64,000 nt of DNA from Lactarius indigo (Eukaryota > Basidiomycota > Agaricomycetes > Russulales > Russulaceae): the NCBI GenBank assembly GCA_025766275.1, contig JAFKAC010000029.1, forward strand, positions 62,001 through 126,000, in the 5' to 3' direction. The notes beneath the pieces were generated by a model. It was not told the DNA's origin. It worked only from the letters and a program-made list of their open reading frames with translations, and ran no database searches. Every line of letters starts with the position of its first letter. The stretch's first letter is position 1. Positions 1 to 10,500 of the stretch are shown piece after piece. The position numbers and the translations under genes are program-made.

Positions 1-51
1 GTAATTCGTACGAATCGAGACTGGAATTCGAAGAGAACGAAAGCGCGTCAT
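1..51 (-). CDS. Pol polyprotein, N-terminal scrap of the gypsy element (partial)
   Basis: Downstream of the gag stop, a different minus-strand frame opens with ATG at 51 and stays open to the window edge (17 codons, beginning MTRFRSLRIPVSI). Its position just after gag and the short basic/hydrophobic start fit the region ahead of the aspartic protease in fungal gypsy pol. It is too short to recognise a domain. Because it is out of frame with gag, pol would need frameshifting, re-initiation or a separate ORF. Only its position supports the call. Confidence 0.4.
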   Translation of the reverse strand, partial: MTRFRSLRIPVSIRTNY

Positions 52-95
52 GATTACAGAATTACAATTTAAAGCCCTCACCCAGGCCGATGGGT

Positions 96-2084
96 TCAGG
101 CGCTCCGAAAACCCTCTTTTCCCCATAGATCCTGCAATATCAGGTCTTTTACTTCGTCAGGCGCGTTTGCCACTCCGGTGAGCCATTCTTTGGCACGTTC
201 TTCGGCTGTCTTGCTGGTTGAGGCAGCCTGTATCTGGGCTGGCGACTCCTGCGCGTAATAGTCGGTCTCCGTCATCCGGACACCGGAGGGTCCGGGGTTC
301 TGTGGTTGCCACTGTCGCGGCTGTCTAGGATGGGGGCAATTTCGTGAGAGATGGCCTGGCGCATGGCAATTGTAACATAACACCGTCCTTAGGTCTCGTC
401 GCGACCCTCCTCTTCCGCGACCCCGGACTCCTGGCCCTCCCCTCGGTGGGAAGGGGGGTGAGTTGGTATACGGTGGTTTGCTGTAATCGATTTCCTCCGA
501 CCCCGCTAGTCGTGCCTTGGTTCGGTCAGCGGAAGTGTCCATCGCCCATGGGTTGGCGAGATTCTGGGGAACGGTCCACCCAGCGTTCCCTGTCTTTTTG
601 GGCTTGTTGTCTTTATACTCATCCACCCGTGCACGGATGTGGATGTAGTTGCGCTGCCTGTGGAGCGTTGCTCGCTTCCATTCGTCGAACGTCTCCGGTT
701 CGTCCAGATCGTAGATCTTCTCGTAAAGTTTCTTAGGTAGCCCCTTGGTAAAGAGGTCGATTGTTTGGGGGTCGTTGAGGCGGTATCCGGCCTTCCTGGC
801 GGCTTCTTCGAACTCGTTGACGTACTTATCGACATCTCCGTCAACCATTTTGAGCCCTTTTCTAAGAAGCGCTTGAGCCTGTTCGCGTTCGAGGGTGTTG
901 ACGAACCTTTGGTTAAATCCCTCTGCTACTGCATTCCATAGATCGCGCGTGTGTTGGTCTATCCCTCGTTGTATCTGCCGGTTAAGCCATTTGAGGTACG
1001 AAAGCACCCATTCGCTAACTGATATCCCTTTTATATAGGACAGGAACAGGAGGCTTCGTCGGTAGTCGTTGCGCATGACGGGGGTGTCGAGATTCATTCC
1101 CCAATAGACATGCCATTGCGTGAGGAATGAATCCACTTTAGTACGATCGCCGTCAAAGATGGTGGGAGGTTCACCGGTTAATTTTTCATGTCCTTGCCCT
1201 CCTCCTCCTGCTCCTCCTCCACCACCGCCTCCTCCCCCTCCCGGGGGTCCCCCTTCTGGTGGGTTATTCGGGAGGTCAGGTGGGTTTCCTCCCCCTCTTG
1301 GGCGTCGGGGAAAATCGTCTTCGGGTGGTCCTCCCCATCCTGGTGGGGGGTCCAGTGGCATTCCTTGTCTCCCTCCACCCCCTGACGGGGGGTCTCCTCG
1401 ATCGGGTCCAATGGCTCGAAAGATTGCTGCGTCATCTGCAGTCATGCGGTGTCCTGTTTCAGGGTTGATGGGCATAAGATGCCGCTGTGATTCTTGTCTA
1501 ATTGCTTCGGCCGCTTCTCGCGCCGCCTGCTCCCTCACAGTCATAATTTCTTCGGCCGTCATGGTGGTAGTTGCCATTTCTGCTGCCGGTGATCGTACGT
1601 GAATGACTTCTGGTGGTTCTGAGATATGCAGAGACTCAGCTTGTTGGATGGTGTATTGTTCAATAGGTCCAACACTCGCGGGTCGGTTCTCTTCGCTTGG
1701 TTCGTCCTCTTCAGTTTCTTCGCTAACTGCTTCTCCAGTGGAGTGTTCTCGTAGCTGGCCGTCAATAGGGCCCCAATCGGCCTGTGAATTGAGTTCGCGT
1801 GCGTCGATGTCGCACTGGTATTGTCTTCCTGCTGGTCTAACAACGTCCCAGCGGTGGTCTATGGGATTCCACGTAATTTCCACCCAGCACAGGTGATCGA
1901 AATTGAACTCAACAGGTCTGAACCTCGTGGGTCCGTTGAATTCCACAAAGTATCCGGTTTCGTCTCCTCGGTCTCTCCACCTGGCTGCTCCTAGGAACCG
2001 GGTTGGTACGTTACGGTCTCCTCTTCGGTCTAGATAATAAGGACGGAAGTTCGTCCACTGTTCTCTGGTGTTGACAGTCGCCAC
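96..2084 (-). CDS. gag: Gag polyprotein of the Ty3/gypsy element
   Basis: Capsid/nucleocapsid precursor of about 660 residues. In order it has a charged N-terminal region, an acidic and Pro/Gly-rich linker with a long polyglycine run (about residues 265-295), a retrotransposon gag core (about 305-460, with DSFLTQWHVYWGMN and FTKGLPKKLYEKIYDL), an Arg/Gly-rich segment, and one CCHC zinc knuckle (CYNCHAPGHLSRNC, about residue 590). The start is doubtful. The frame is closed by TAA at 2101-2103, the first codon used here is GTG at 2082-2084, and the first in-frame ATG comes only near residue 178. Either the original ATG has mutated or translation starts in an unusual way. The polyglycine tract is encoded by a CCT/CCC-rich plus-strand run near 1197-1250. 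Several overlapping plus-strand ORFs here are shadows. Confidence 0.82.
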   Translation of the reverse strand: MATVNTREQWTNFRPYYLDRRGDRNVPTRFLGAARWRDRGDETGYFVEFNGPTRFRPVEFNFDHLCWVEITWNPIDHRWDVVRPAGRQYQCDIDARELNSQADWGPIDGQLREHSTGEAVSEETEEDEPSEENRPASVGPIEQYTIQQAESLHISEPPEVIHVRSPAAEMATTTMTAEEIMTVREQAAREAAEAIRQESQRHLMPINPETGHRMTADDAAIFRAIGPDRGDPPSGGGGRQGMPLDPPPGWGGPPEDDFPRRPRGGGNPPDLPNNPPEGGPPGGGGGGGGGGAGGGGQGHEKLTGEPPTIFDGDRTKVDSFLTQWHVYWGMNLDTPVMRNDYRRSLLFLSYIKGISVSEWVLSYLKWLNRQIQRGIDQHTRDLWNAVAEGFNQRFVNTLEREQAQALLRKGLKMVDGDVDKYVNEFEEAARKAGYRLNDPQTIDLFTKGLPKKLYEKIYDLDEPETFDEWKRATLHRQRNYIHIRARVDEYKDNKPKKTGNAGWTVPQNLANPWAMDTSADRTKARLAGSEEIDYSKPPYTNSPPFPPRGGPGVRGRGRGGSRRDLRTVLCYNCHAPGHLSRNCPHPRQPRQWQPQNPGPSGVRMTETDYYAQESPAQIQAASTSKTAEERAKEWLTGVANAPDEVKDLILQDLWGKEGFRSA

Positions 2085-2103
2085 AATGATATCTTGGTCT
2101 TAA

Positions 2104-2551
2104 TGTAACGCCGTCACGACGTTAGCTCGACTTGAGCTTGATTAAGGCGACTTCCTATGACTTAGCTAATCACGCGCAAAGGCGTATGGCTTCGAAGGCG
2201 GTTCTAGATGTACGCAGACACTAGGATCTTGATAAGGCTGCTTCCCTTGTTGGAAGAAGCGACTTAGAGATGAGAATGACAGAGAGAATGACAGAGGCTA
2301 GAAGTGACGATTGAAGAAGACCAAGATAGCGTATCTTGGCCTTCCGCAGCTACCTTAAATACAAGAAGAGCAGGCTTTCAAGCGCTGCTGTGAGTCATCG
2401 TAATGTAGCGTCCAACGTATCGCGTAAGTACCGCAATCCTAATACTACTACTACCTGTACTAGGATCGAGTCATCCTTCAACACCTAACTCCTATCGTAA
2501 ACCCCGAGTCCGTGACTAATATACCTTACAGCCGTAGCCACAACCGGTACA
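2104..2551 (-). repeat. 5' LTR of the gypsy element
   Basis: A 448-bp LTR with TGTAAC..GGTACA ends on the plus strand. It is clearly related to 2911-3384: shared segments at both ends, around the ccaagat/atcttgg hairpin (2321-2339), and at the TATTTAAG-like box (about 2353-2361), which on the minus strand lies just upstream of the hairpin as expected for a U3 promoter. Both copies are also followed by the same 8 bases (gtaagggt), so the outer boundary may be 8 bp further right. Confidence 0.75.
2321..2339 (-). promoter_or_regulatory. LTR hairpin next to TATA-like box
   Basis: An inverted repeat ccaagat..atcttgg with a short loop is conserved at 3131-3149 in the related solo LTR. On the minus strand it follows a TATTTAAG box by about 15 nt, so it would lie at the 5' end of the element's transcript (R region). 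Function (start site, polyadenylation or packaging) is inferred from position only. Confidence 0.4.
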
Positions 2552-3588
2552 GTAAGGGTCCAATGCGAGAACCGTAACAGGGGGAGTGAGCTGAGGATGA
2601 TGGACGCAAATTCATCATCGGTCTTGGTGGCCCCCATGGAAGCAAGCTGCTCTCGCATATCTAAGAGATGAGTCAGATGAGCGCGAGCGTCTTCATCTTC
2701 GCCTAGTTTAGTGCCTGAGAGTTTCCGGCCCAGGTCGACGGCGATCATCTTGGATCTTTTCTGGAATATCTCTTTGATGGCGTCCCAAATATCTTTTGTA
2801 TTGGTTTTCGTCTTGATTCGGTTGAAGACGTAATCGGGTACTGATGCCGCGATCAAATTCTTGGCAGCGGCTTCTTCCGCGTCCCAGCGTTCCTGAGGGG
2901 GGACGCTATTTGTAACGTCGCCACGACATTAGCTCGACTTGAGCACGAATGACAGTAACAACTTAGCAATATATTGAAGCGTCCGCCTGAAGACTCGAAG
3001 GTCCAAGCCTCTGTCTTAGTGAATGCGTGGAGGCACACCGACAGATCTTTCACTGTGTTGCTCACAAACGGGCCGAAGTTTGTAGAAAGGCGAGGAAGAG
3101 AAGAGAAGAGAAAGTGATGATTCAAGAAGACCAAGATGGCGTATCTTGGTCTTCGCATAGAGTCTTAAATACATATCGAGCAGGCTTACAAGCGCTGCTA
3201 TGAGTCATCGTAGGTAGCGTCCAACATATCGCAGAAACATCGCAAACCCTACTACTACTAGTACCTGTACTAGTGGCGTCGAGTCTCAGTCAGCTATCGT
3301 ACCCGTATCGCCTATCACACCACCGTATCACCGTAGGTAAGTCCGCAACTAATATACCTTACCGCCGTAGTTGCAACCGGTACAGTAAGGGTATTCGTAC
3401 AGCAGAGTCCGTTCGAGTCGAAACGTGACACTATTGATTGGCGTCCAAGTGGTGGGGACCGTGGTGCTGGTGAGATGTTCGGACCATCTTCGGTTATCGA
3501 ACGCCCAGACCATGCGGTCTCTAAAGGTGACCCAGTTGGATCCATCGGTGGCCAGTTTGACGATGGTAAGCTTGTAATCTTCGCTCAT
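2552..3588 (-). pseudogene. Ty1/copia-type gag relic, interrupted by two gypsy-family LTR insertions
   Basis: Two pieces of one copia-like gag (UBN2/DUF4219-type) remain. The N-terminal piece is at 3588-3385 (starts MSEDYKLTIVKLATDGSNW). The second piece is at 2910-2552 (NSVPPQERWDAEEAAAKNL, then DYVFNRIKTKTN, then a DLGRKLSGTKLGEDEDARAH segment, ending near SSLP). A solo LTR (2911-3384) separates the pieces, and the full gypsy element begins at 2551, so copia inserted first and was then hit twice. No zinc knuckle or pol survives here. The ORFs running out of the gag pieces into the LTRs are read-through. 3589-3660 would be the copia 5' leader, but I could not delimit its LTR. Confidence 0.75.
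2911..3384 (-). repeat. Solo LTR of the same gypsy family
   Basis: A 474-bp copy homologous to 2104-2551, with TGTAAC..GGTACA ends, the hairpin at 3131-3149 and the TATA-like box, but no internal region on either side. It splits the copia gag reading frame. A clean 5-bp target duplication is not visible (ctatt on the left, gtaag or attcg on the right, depending on where the LTR is ended). Confidence 0.7.
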
Positions 3589-4204
3589 GATGACAAATAC
3601 GATAAGCGAGGTTTCGGATAATGAAAAGGTACGCGCTGATGATTTTCTCGGTAATATCGGATTTAGACTGCAGCGTCAGGGCCCATAACCTTGGTGTAAA
3701 GGTCGGGCGATAGGGGTGATCCGGCTAAGTGGGCTGGTCAGGTGATGAGATCCAAAGGGCCGGTTCGATTGGCAACGAGAAAAGCGCGAAGTCGATGAGG
3801 TAGAAGACAAGCGAAGATGAGCAAAGGCAAGGCGAAGCTTGCTTTGGAGAGGAGTTCAGAGGCACATGAGAGGATCGATGGAAGAGAACTGGATAATCAT
3901 TTGGAGTACATACGAGCGCGCTTTAATACAATGTAGATAAATTTTTAACAGAAACAAGAATAAAGTATAGTAAAGAGACATAAAGACGCACGAGCCATAT
4001 GGGATGTGAAACAGGAGTCGAATAAACATAAAAGATGGAGGGAGAATGAGGAGAAAAGGGGAAACGACCCCTATGGAACTGGCGACGTTTGAATGGAAAT
4101 GGATACGGCGGTAATGGATGTTGAGCCGCCGCGCATTATCGCGGCGGTGTTGTTTTTGTGGGGTTTGAGTTGGCTGGGTCGAGCGTGCCGAAATGCAACA
4201 AATA
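3589..4204. other. Intergenic, no gene recognised
   Basis: This holds remnants of the copia leader and AT-rich sequence. One near-perfect GC hairpin (ccgccgcg / cgcggcgg, about 4122-4143) stands out. The plus-strand ORF at 4093-4527 crosses from this stretch into the ABC1 promoter and has no recognisable domain; I treat it as non-coding. Confidence 0.5.
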
Positions 4205-4591
4205 GTTCAAAAAAAAGTGTCCATCTACTTATGCACATTGTGCCCGTGTTCTGGGAAGAAGCAATGACCGTCGACGGGAGAACGGACCGTGCCGTGGGAA
4301 GGATGCGTAAATACGTAGCCAGGTTAACGTTAACTTCGCTCTTCCTCCATGCGTCATGCATCATGATCGTATCTGCACTCGCCAAGGACGTGAGGCGCGT
4401 GGTGATGTACCATTTCCAAATCCAAAGAGAAGATAAGAGAAGACAGCTGCACGTGCTTGCAAGTCTCGTAGCTCTTCAGTTGTGCGGGCCCACTCTTGAC
4501 CACAACTCTTTTAAAACCCCCTACTAAGAGCCATTGACAACACTCTCGCACGCTATTTCACAGAAACTAACTCGGCTCTTCTCATTGTACG
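4205..4591 (+). promoter_or_regulatory. ABC1 upstream region
   Basis: About 390 bp conserved with the ABC2 upstream region (55194-55600), including a gacgggag..cggaccgt..ccgtgg block near 4273, a purine-rich agagaagataagagaagac tract (4426-4444) and a TTTAAAA box at about 4508 before the ATG at 4592. Conservation between diverged arms suggests promoter function; no specific factor site is claimed. Confidence 0.45.
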
Positions 4592-7500
4592 ATGGGCCAG
4601 GTCGTTCTCGCCCACATCGATGAGGTTGTTGCCCAAGAGGTTCCGTCGTGAGTGCTCCTGGCATCATGTAGCGCAGTTGCATCCCATTCTTAGTCTTCAT
4701 TTCATAATATGTGTGTTACGTGGTTTGCACTGGGGTCCTCAGCCTTTGGACCCACCCGCTCCTCATCCCCTCCTACTTCGCGCTTCTTTCCATCCTCGTC
4801 CTCCTCGTCCAGGCCATATTCTCGTCTGGTCCAGCTCGAAGGCTTCGCGGCGAAGACGCGCCAGTGATTGCAACCCGCGGCGAGTCCGGCGTCACCGCGA
4901 GCGCTACTCGGTCAAGTTCCGTGTCGGTTGTCAAGGACCATGTGGAGAAATCAGGGGGATCGATCATCTTCCTTTTCCAGGTTTTGCGCCTTGTCGTCGT
5001 TCTCACACTCCTCGGCCTCGCGATATTCGGCTTCGTGGGAGAAGATGGTCAGCAGCACGTCTCCCCGTCGTCTGCAGTAAGCGCACTCGATCACTGGGGT
5101 AGGAGGCGCGAGGGCAAACGCCGTCATAGCGGTGGCTCGCTCACCAAACGCAATTGGCTCGATCTCACGCTTTGTCTTACCTATGTGCGTCATCTCAGCC
5201 ACCAAAGTTTTCTTTCCCACTCGAGCAATAACTTGATACAGCTGTATGCGGCTTTTTTGGGATTAATGACTGTGACCGCCCGGAGAGTTCGCGCGTCAGT
5301 TACCTCGTTCCATCTCTCCTCACTCTTACTTGGCACTTTCTCCGTCTACGCTTATCGCAACATATGGCCATTGCTTACTTTCACCTTGTCACCTGTCGAC
5401 GCATCCGAAGGCCCTTTGCTATGGGTCAGAATTGGCCTTCTAGCTTTCGCGGCTATCGTGATCTCTCTCCTCGTCCCACGCCAGTATATCCCTATTGATT
5501 CCAAGGTGAGATCACCTCTTACTATATCACACTTTTTAATCTCTGACTCCGGTTGCAGGACCCCCAGCAGGTGATCAACCCGGAACAGACCGCCTCGCTT
5601 CTATCTATGATGTTATATACTTTCCTCGATCCTATCGTTTTCTTGGCATATCGTGTTCCACATCTATCCCATGACATGCTACCACCACTCGCAGACTATG
5701 ACTACACCAGGAATCTCGTGGAAAGGAGTTTCAAAGCAGGTTCATCTCGGCTGCTAGCATAGGTGTTTTGCTAACGTGGACTGTTAGCACTTGGATACAT
5801 TTTCTGGCGGACCCAAGAGGCACATTTTCTGGGGATTCATGGTAGTCTTCCGTCCGTTGTTTATGTGCTGTTGAGTGACGCGTCGCTTACATTCCATCTA
5901 GGCCGTGAATACATCCAACTAGCAATCTTCGTCATCATCAAAGTGTTTTCGACGCTAATGGCACCATTTGGAATGAATCAGCTGTTGCGGTACCCGTTTT
6001 ATCTTGACGACCTTACGGATATACTTAGCGTCTCCCTACCAGCTACCTCGAAACCCAGGGGGAAGGTGCTGTCGTTCGTCCATGGGTTTGGGTAGCATAT
6101 ATTTTTCTAGGTCCTGCTCTCGGAACCATAGCGTTTCAAAGGTACAATTTCATCGCGGTCAGTGATAGAGGATGTTCACTGTGCCAAGTTTCTCATGCGT
6201 CGACCATGTTTTCAGACAGGTACTCTCGTGCGGGTAACTGCCATCGTCACACAACTCGTGTTTGAGCATGCCCTGCGCATCCGGGTGAAAGCCGAGACAT
6301 CGTCTTCCCCTGCGGCTACGCCCGATGCTACTCCCGAGGCTCGCAGCGAAGCCACTACGCCAGATAGTGGGTCAGTGGTCGAGATCAATATCATATCCGA
6401 GCAAGCCGGAGGGAGCGGCGAGGAGACTCGGAGCGAGCAATCGACCACTGCGGCATCGAGCGTGAAGAGCACGCGAAAGGAGGAATCTCCCGGATCCGAC
6501 AGCGGCAGGGAGGATGGCGATGAGCCGGGTAGTTCAAGAAATCTAGTGGGAAAGATGAACAATCTGGTGTCGGCTGATCTGGAGAACATTGTCGAAGGAC
6601 GGGATTTCTTGCTCCTCGGTTTGTCTTCTTCTCTCCTCACCCACCCCACTTGCGGGCTCATCTTTGTTGACGAAAAATTCCTCAGTTTTATATATTCCGC
6701 TGCAAATTGTAATTTGCGTCTGGTTCTTGTATAACATTCTTGGCTGGAGTGCATTCGCCGGGATGGTCATGATGATCGCCCTTTTCCCAATCCCAGGGAC
6801 AGTTGCAGGAAAAATACAAAAAATACAAAGAGAGACTGCGAAGCGTGTGAGTATTCGCCTCGTCGATATCTTGACGTCGGGATTTACTTCGCTGTTAGAC
6901 GGATGCACGCGTACAAGCTGCTTCCGAAAGTGAGGTGGCAGACACGAGTATGTTGTGCGGGCGCTGATAGGCTTCGACTGCAGCTATGGGAATTTTGCGG
7001 ATGATTAAGCTGTTTGGTTGGGAACCTAAGATCGCGGCGCGGCTAGCTGAGAAGAGGGAGCAGGAGCTGCAATACATCAAATTGCGCCAGATTATGCTCG
7101 TGGTCAATGGAAACATCAAGTGGGTGTTCCCAACTTTTCTTCTAGTCCCTCTAACGTGGACATCTAGCTTTTTCATACCGGTGATCACAGTGCGTCGCGT
7201 CGTCCTATGAGCGCCTGCTGATCTGTTCTGACCGACCCTTTGGGAAGATGGTCGTTACATACATCACTTACGTGGGTGCGCTTGACTCACTCGGGCTGAT
7301 GTCTCAACTGACCAGATCCGTAGACTGCGATTATGAAGCGCGCACTTACCCGTAATTTCGCGTTCCTCCTACGAGAGGGCGCCTATTCTGAATTTGTCCG
7401 CAGCATCGGCCGTGTTTTCGTCCATGGCAGGTCAGTCCAACCTTCCCTAATTGGGTGGATGGCGACGGGACCCATATTTTCCAGTATTCGATCTTATCCG

Positions 7501-10500
7501 CGGCCAGCTTCAATCAATATTCTGGATGATTCCCATGTTTATACGGGCGAGGGTCTCCCTCGATCGCGTGAACGATTTCTTGCACGACGTGAGCGGATAT
7601 CTCTCTGTTTTACTACTTAACATATAGAGTTCCTTTGGCAGACCGAGTTGCTAGACGAGTTCGCAGATGCTGAGAAGGGCTCTGAGCGTGTGATGCTGAC
7701 AGATGCGTCACAGTTCGACCAGGAAGTAATCGGTTTCCAGAATGCCAGCTTTACCTGGTCGAATGACCACGCCGATGGCACGCTCACGCCATCCCGCCGC
7801 CGATTCACCCTCCGCGTGCAGGGCGAGCTGTTGTTTAAGCGTGGTTGCTTCAACCTGATCATCGGGCCGACCGGTTCCGGCAAGACGTCGTTGCTGATGG
7901 CCCTACTCGGTGAGATGCATTTCGTGCCGACGAGCCCCGACTCGTGGTATCATCTGCCAAGGGAAGGCGGGGTCAGTTACGCTGCACAGGAGTCGTGGGT
8001 ACAAAACGAGACTATAAAGGTGAGGACGACTAACGCGTTCGCGCTTGCACATTTTGGTCTTAAGTGAAGAGCAGGATAACATATTGTTTGGGGCCCCATA
8101 CGATGAAGAGAGATACAACAAAGGTAATTATTTCTGACAGCCGTCACATCTGACTTACTAACGCCTCGATTCTTTTCCAGTCATTTATCAGTGTGGTTTA
8201 CAACGCGATCTCAGTTTGTTCGATGCAGGGGACAAGACCGAAGTTGGAGAGAAGGGTTTGACTTTGAGGTATCATAGAGAGCGGACTTTTACACCACACG
8301 ATCCTTGCCGACTCAACTCCTTCGCCCTGTAGCGGTGGTCAGAAGGCTCGAGTCACTCTCGCTCGCGCGGTCTACTCTTCATCTCAGATCCTCATCCTCG
8401 ATGACGTAAGTTTTCCTGCGGTATCCTTGTACCCCTGGTTATCGACACCATTCTTGCAAAGGTTCTAGCCGCTCTGGATGTTCACACTGCTCGGTGGATC
8501 GTCGAGAAGTGCTTCAAAGGTGACTTGATTCGCGGAAGAACTATCTTACTCGTCGTAAGTCGCCCCTTCGCACACTTGTAGCCTATGCCTATGGTCATTC
8601 CCGACACATCGCAGACGCACAACGTCGCGATGGCTAGCCCCATCGCAGACTATGTCGTTTCACTCGGCAAGGATGGTCGGATCGCTAGTCGTGGCTCGGT
8701 TTCAGATGCGCTCAAGAAGGACAAGGCACTGGCGAAGGAACTCTCCAGAGGCACGCGGGCCATTAAGGACAACGAGGAGAAGATCGACTCGGTGAAGCCC
8801 GACGAGACGGTGGGGTCAGCGGATGGGAAACTGATCTTGGCCGAGGAGATCTCCGAGGGAGACGTCAGCTGGGACGCAAGTGAGCGCGCGGTCCAACGTT
8901 TCTCCATTTCGGACGGTGAAGCTCACCTTGTACCTCTCAACAAAAGTCAAGCTTTTTATTAGCGGTTTGGGAGGAGCGTACCCAGTCCTTTTTTGGATAG
9001 CATATCCCGCCGGCATGTTACTTTTCTCCGCCTTCATGACCGTGCAGACCTGGTTCATGGGCTACTGGGCCGAGCAATATAACACTTACCCACCGGAGCA
9101 GGTTAATATTACTTTGTAAGGGTCCAGCTTCCAGAATGCCTGTGGTTTGACCATCTTCTGGCTAATGGCCATTACCCCTTCGTTTCTAGCTACCTCACAG
9201 TCTACGGGCTTATCTTACTCGCGGCGATAACCAGCTACACGGCGGGGTTCGCTGTCTACACGTTTGGTGCTTTAAGGGCCTCAAGGGCCATCCACCGGAC
9301 CCTGATCGACTCTGTCCTGGGCACAACCTTAAGGTGCATCTCCAAATATTCCGACACGGGCTTCTACTGATAAGCTCTTCTGCTTTGCAGATGGCTGGAC
9401 ACGACCCCAACATCCCGGATCATCACTCGCGTCACGCAGGATATCCGCGCTCGTACGTGTTTACGCCTTCCTCCCAGGAGGAATGCACGTCCTTCACAAC
9501 TCCTTTTCTCTAGTGGACGGCCCCCTCGCCGACGCGTTTTTCTGGGTCAGCGACATCTCAGCCGATATGCTCCTCAAGTTCATCGCTGTGGTGTACCTCA
9601 CGCCGGTGTTTTCTGTTCCCGGAATCGCCATCGCTGTCCTTGGCGCTTGGCTCGGCCGTATCTACATGAAGGCCCAGATCGCGATCAAGCGCGAGATGAG
9701 CAATGCAAAGGCGCCCGTTCTAGGCCACTTTGGCGCTTCCGTCTCCGGGCTCAGTAGGTCTGCTCCTCGTGACGGATGTGCTGTTAGTCTAACTGCACCT
9801 CTCCGAAGTATCTATCCGGGCATATGGCGCACAGCTCGCTTTCCGCGAAGAATCGTACAGGCGGATCGATAGGTACTCCAGGGCCGGCCGGTCCTTCTGG
9901 AACATGAACAGGCAAGCCGAGTCCACCAGCTCGCCCCTGATGCACAGCGAAGAACTAATTGGGTTGACCCTACTGCAGATGGATCAACTTGCGTATCGAC
10001 TTCCTAGGCGGGCTGTTCGCTGCAAGCCTCGCGGCCTACCTGATCTACGTACCGCATGAACGTTCCCTTCCCTCGGATACTGGATTCTCTCTCACCATGG
10101 CCAGTACGTTGCATATATTTAATATGTCCAACGATCACTGATTAGCGTTCCAAGTTGGATTCAGTAGCATGATTCTCTGGTGGGTGCGTAATCTCAACGA
10201 CTTTGAAGTCAGCAGTGAGGATTCTCTACCTTGGGTGACCTTCCATCATATATCTGACGATTTTATTAGGTAACAGGTGAAGAGAGAAATTTCATTTTCT
10301 GCGTTGGTATACGATCAGATGCTGATTGGAGATACACACAGCTTGGAGCGTATGCACTCGTACATTCACGTTGAACAGGAGCCCAAGCCGACCAAGCAGG
10401 GCATCCCTCCGGCATATTGGCCCGCGAGTGGAGATCTTAGGGTCGAGAAGCTCTCAGCGCGTTATTCTCTTGTACGTGACATGTCGGTCCTCGCGATGCA

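Larger units (their letters stand above)
1..2551 (-). mobile_element. Ty3/gypsy-type LTR retrotransposon, 5' part (truncated by window edge)
   Basis: The element reads leftwards: LTR (2104-2551), then gag (96-2084), then the beginning of pol, which runs off the left edge. The LTR carries matching ends (TGTA..TACA). A TGGCGACTG string about 20 nt inside the LTR on the minus strand resembles the primer-binding site of many gypsy elements. The element is inserted in an older copia-type gag relic that continues at 2552. The gag zinc knuckle and gag core domain support the family; integrase order, which would prove gypsy against copia, lies outside the window. Confidence 0.8.

Noticed and set aside
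1120..1602. Plus-strand proline-rich ORF inside gag
   Set aside because: It is antisense to the polyglycine and Pro-rich linker of gag; composition alone keeps it open.
4093..4527. 144-codon plus-strand ORF upstream of ABC1
   Set aside because: It overlaps the promoter region shared with ABC2, where the frame is not preserved, and it has no recognisable domain.
7352..7403. A one-base difference between ABC1 and ABC2 that looked like a frameshift pseudogenising ABC1
   Set aside because: The stretch is an intron in both copies (C|gtaatttcg..gtccgcag|CATCGG). Splicing gives the expected RALTPSAVFSSM in both, so the indel is harmless.
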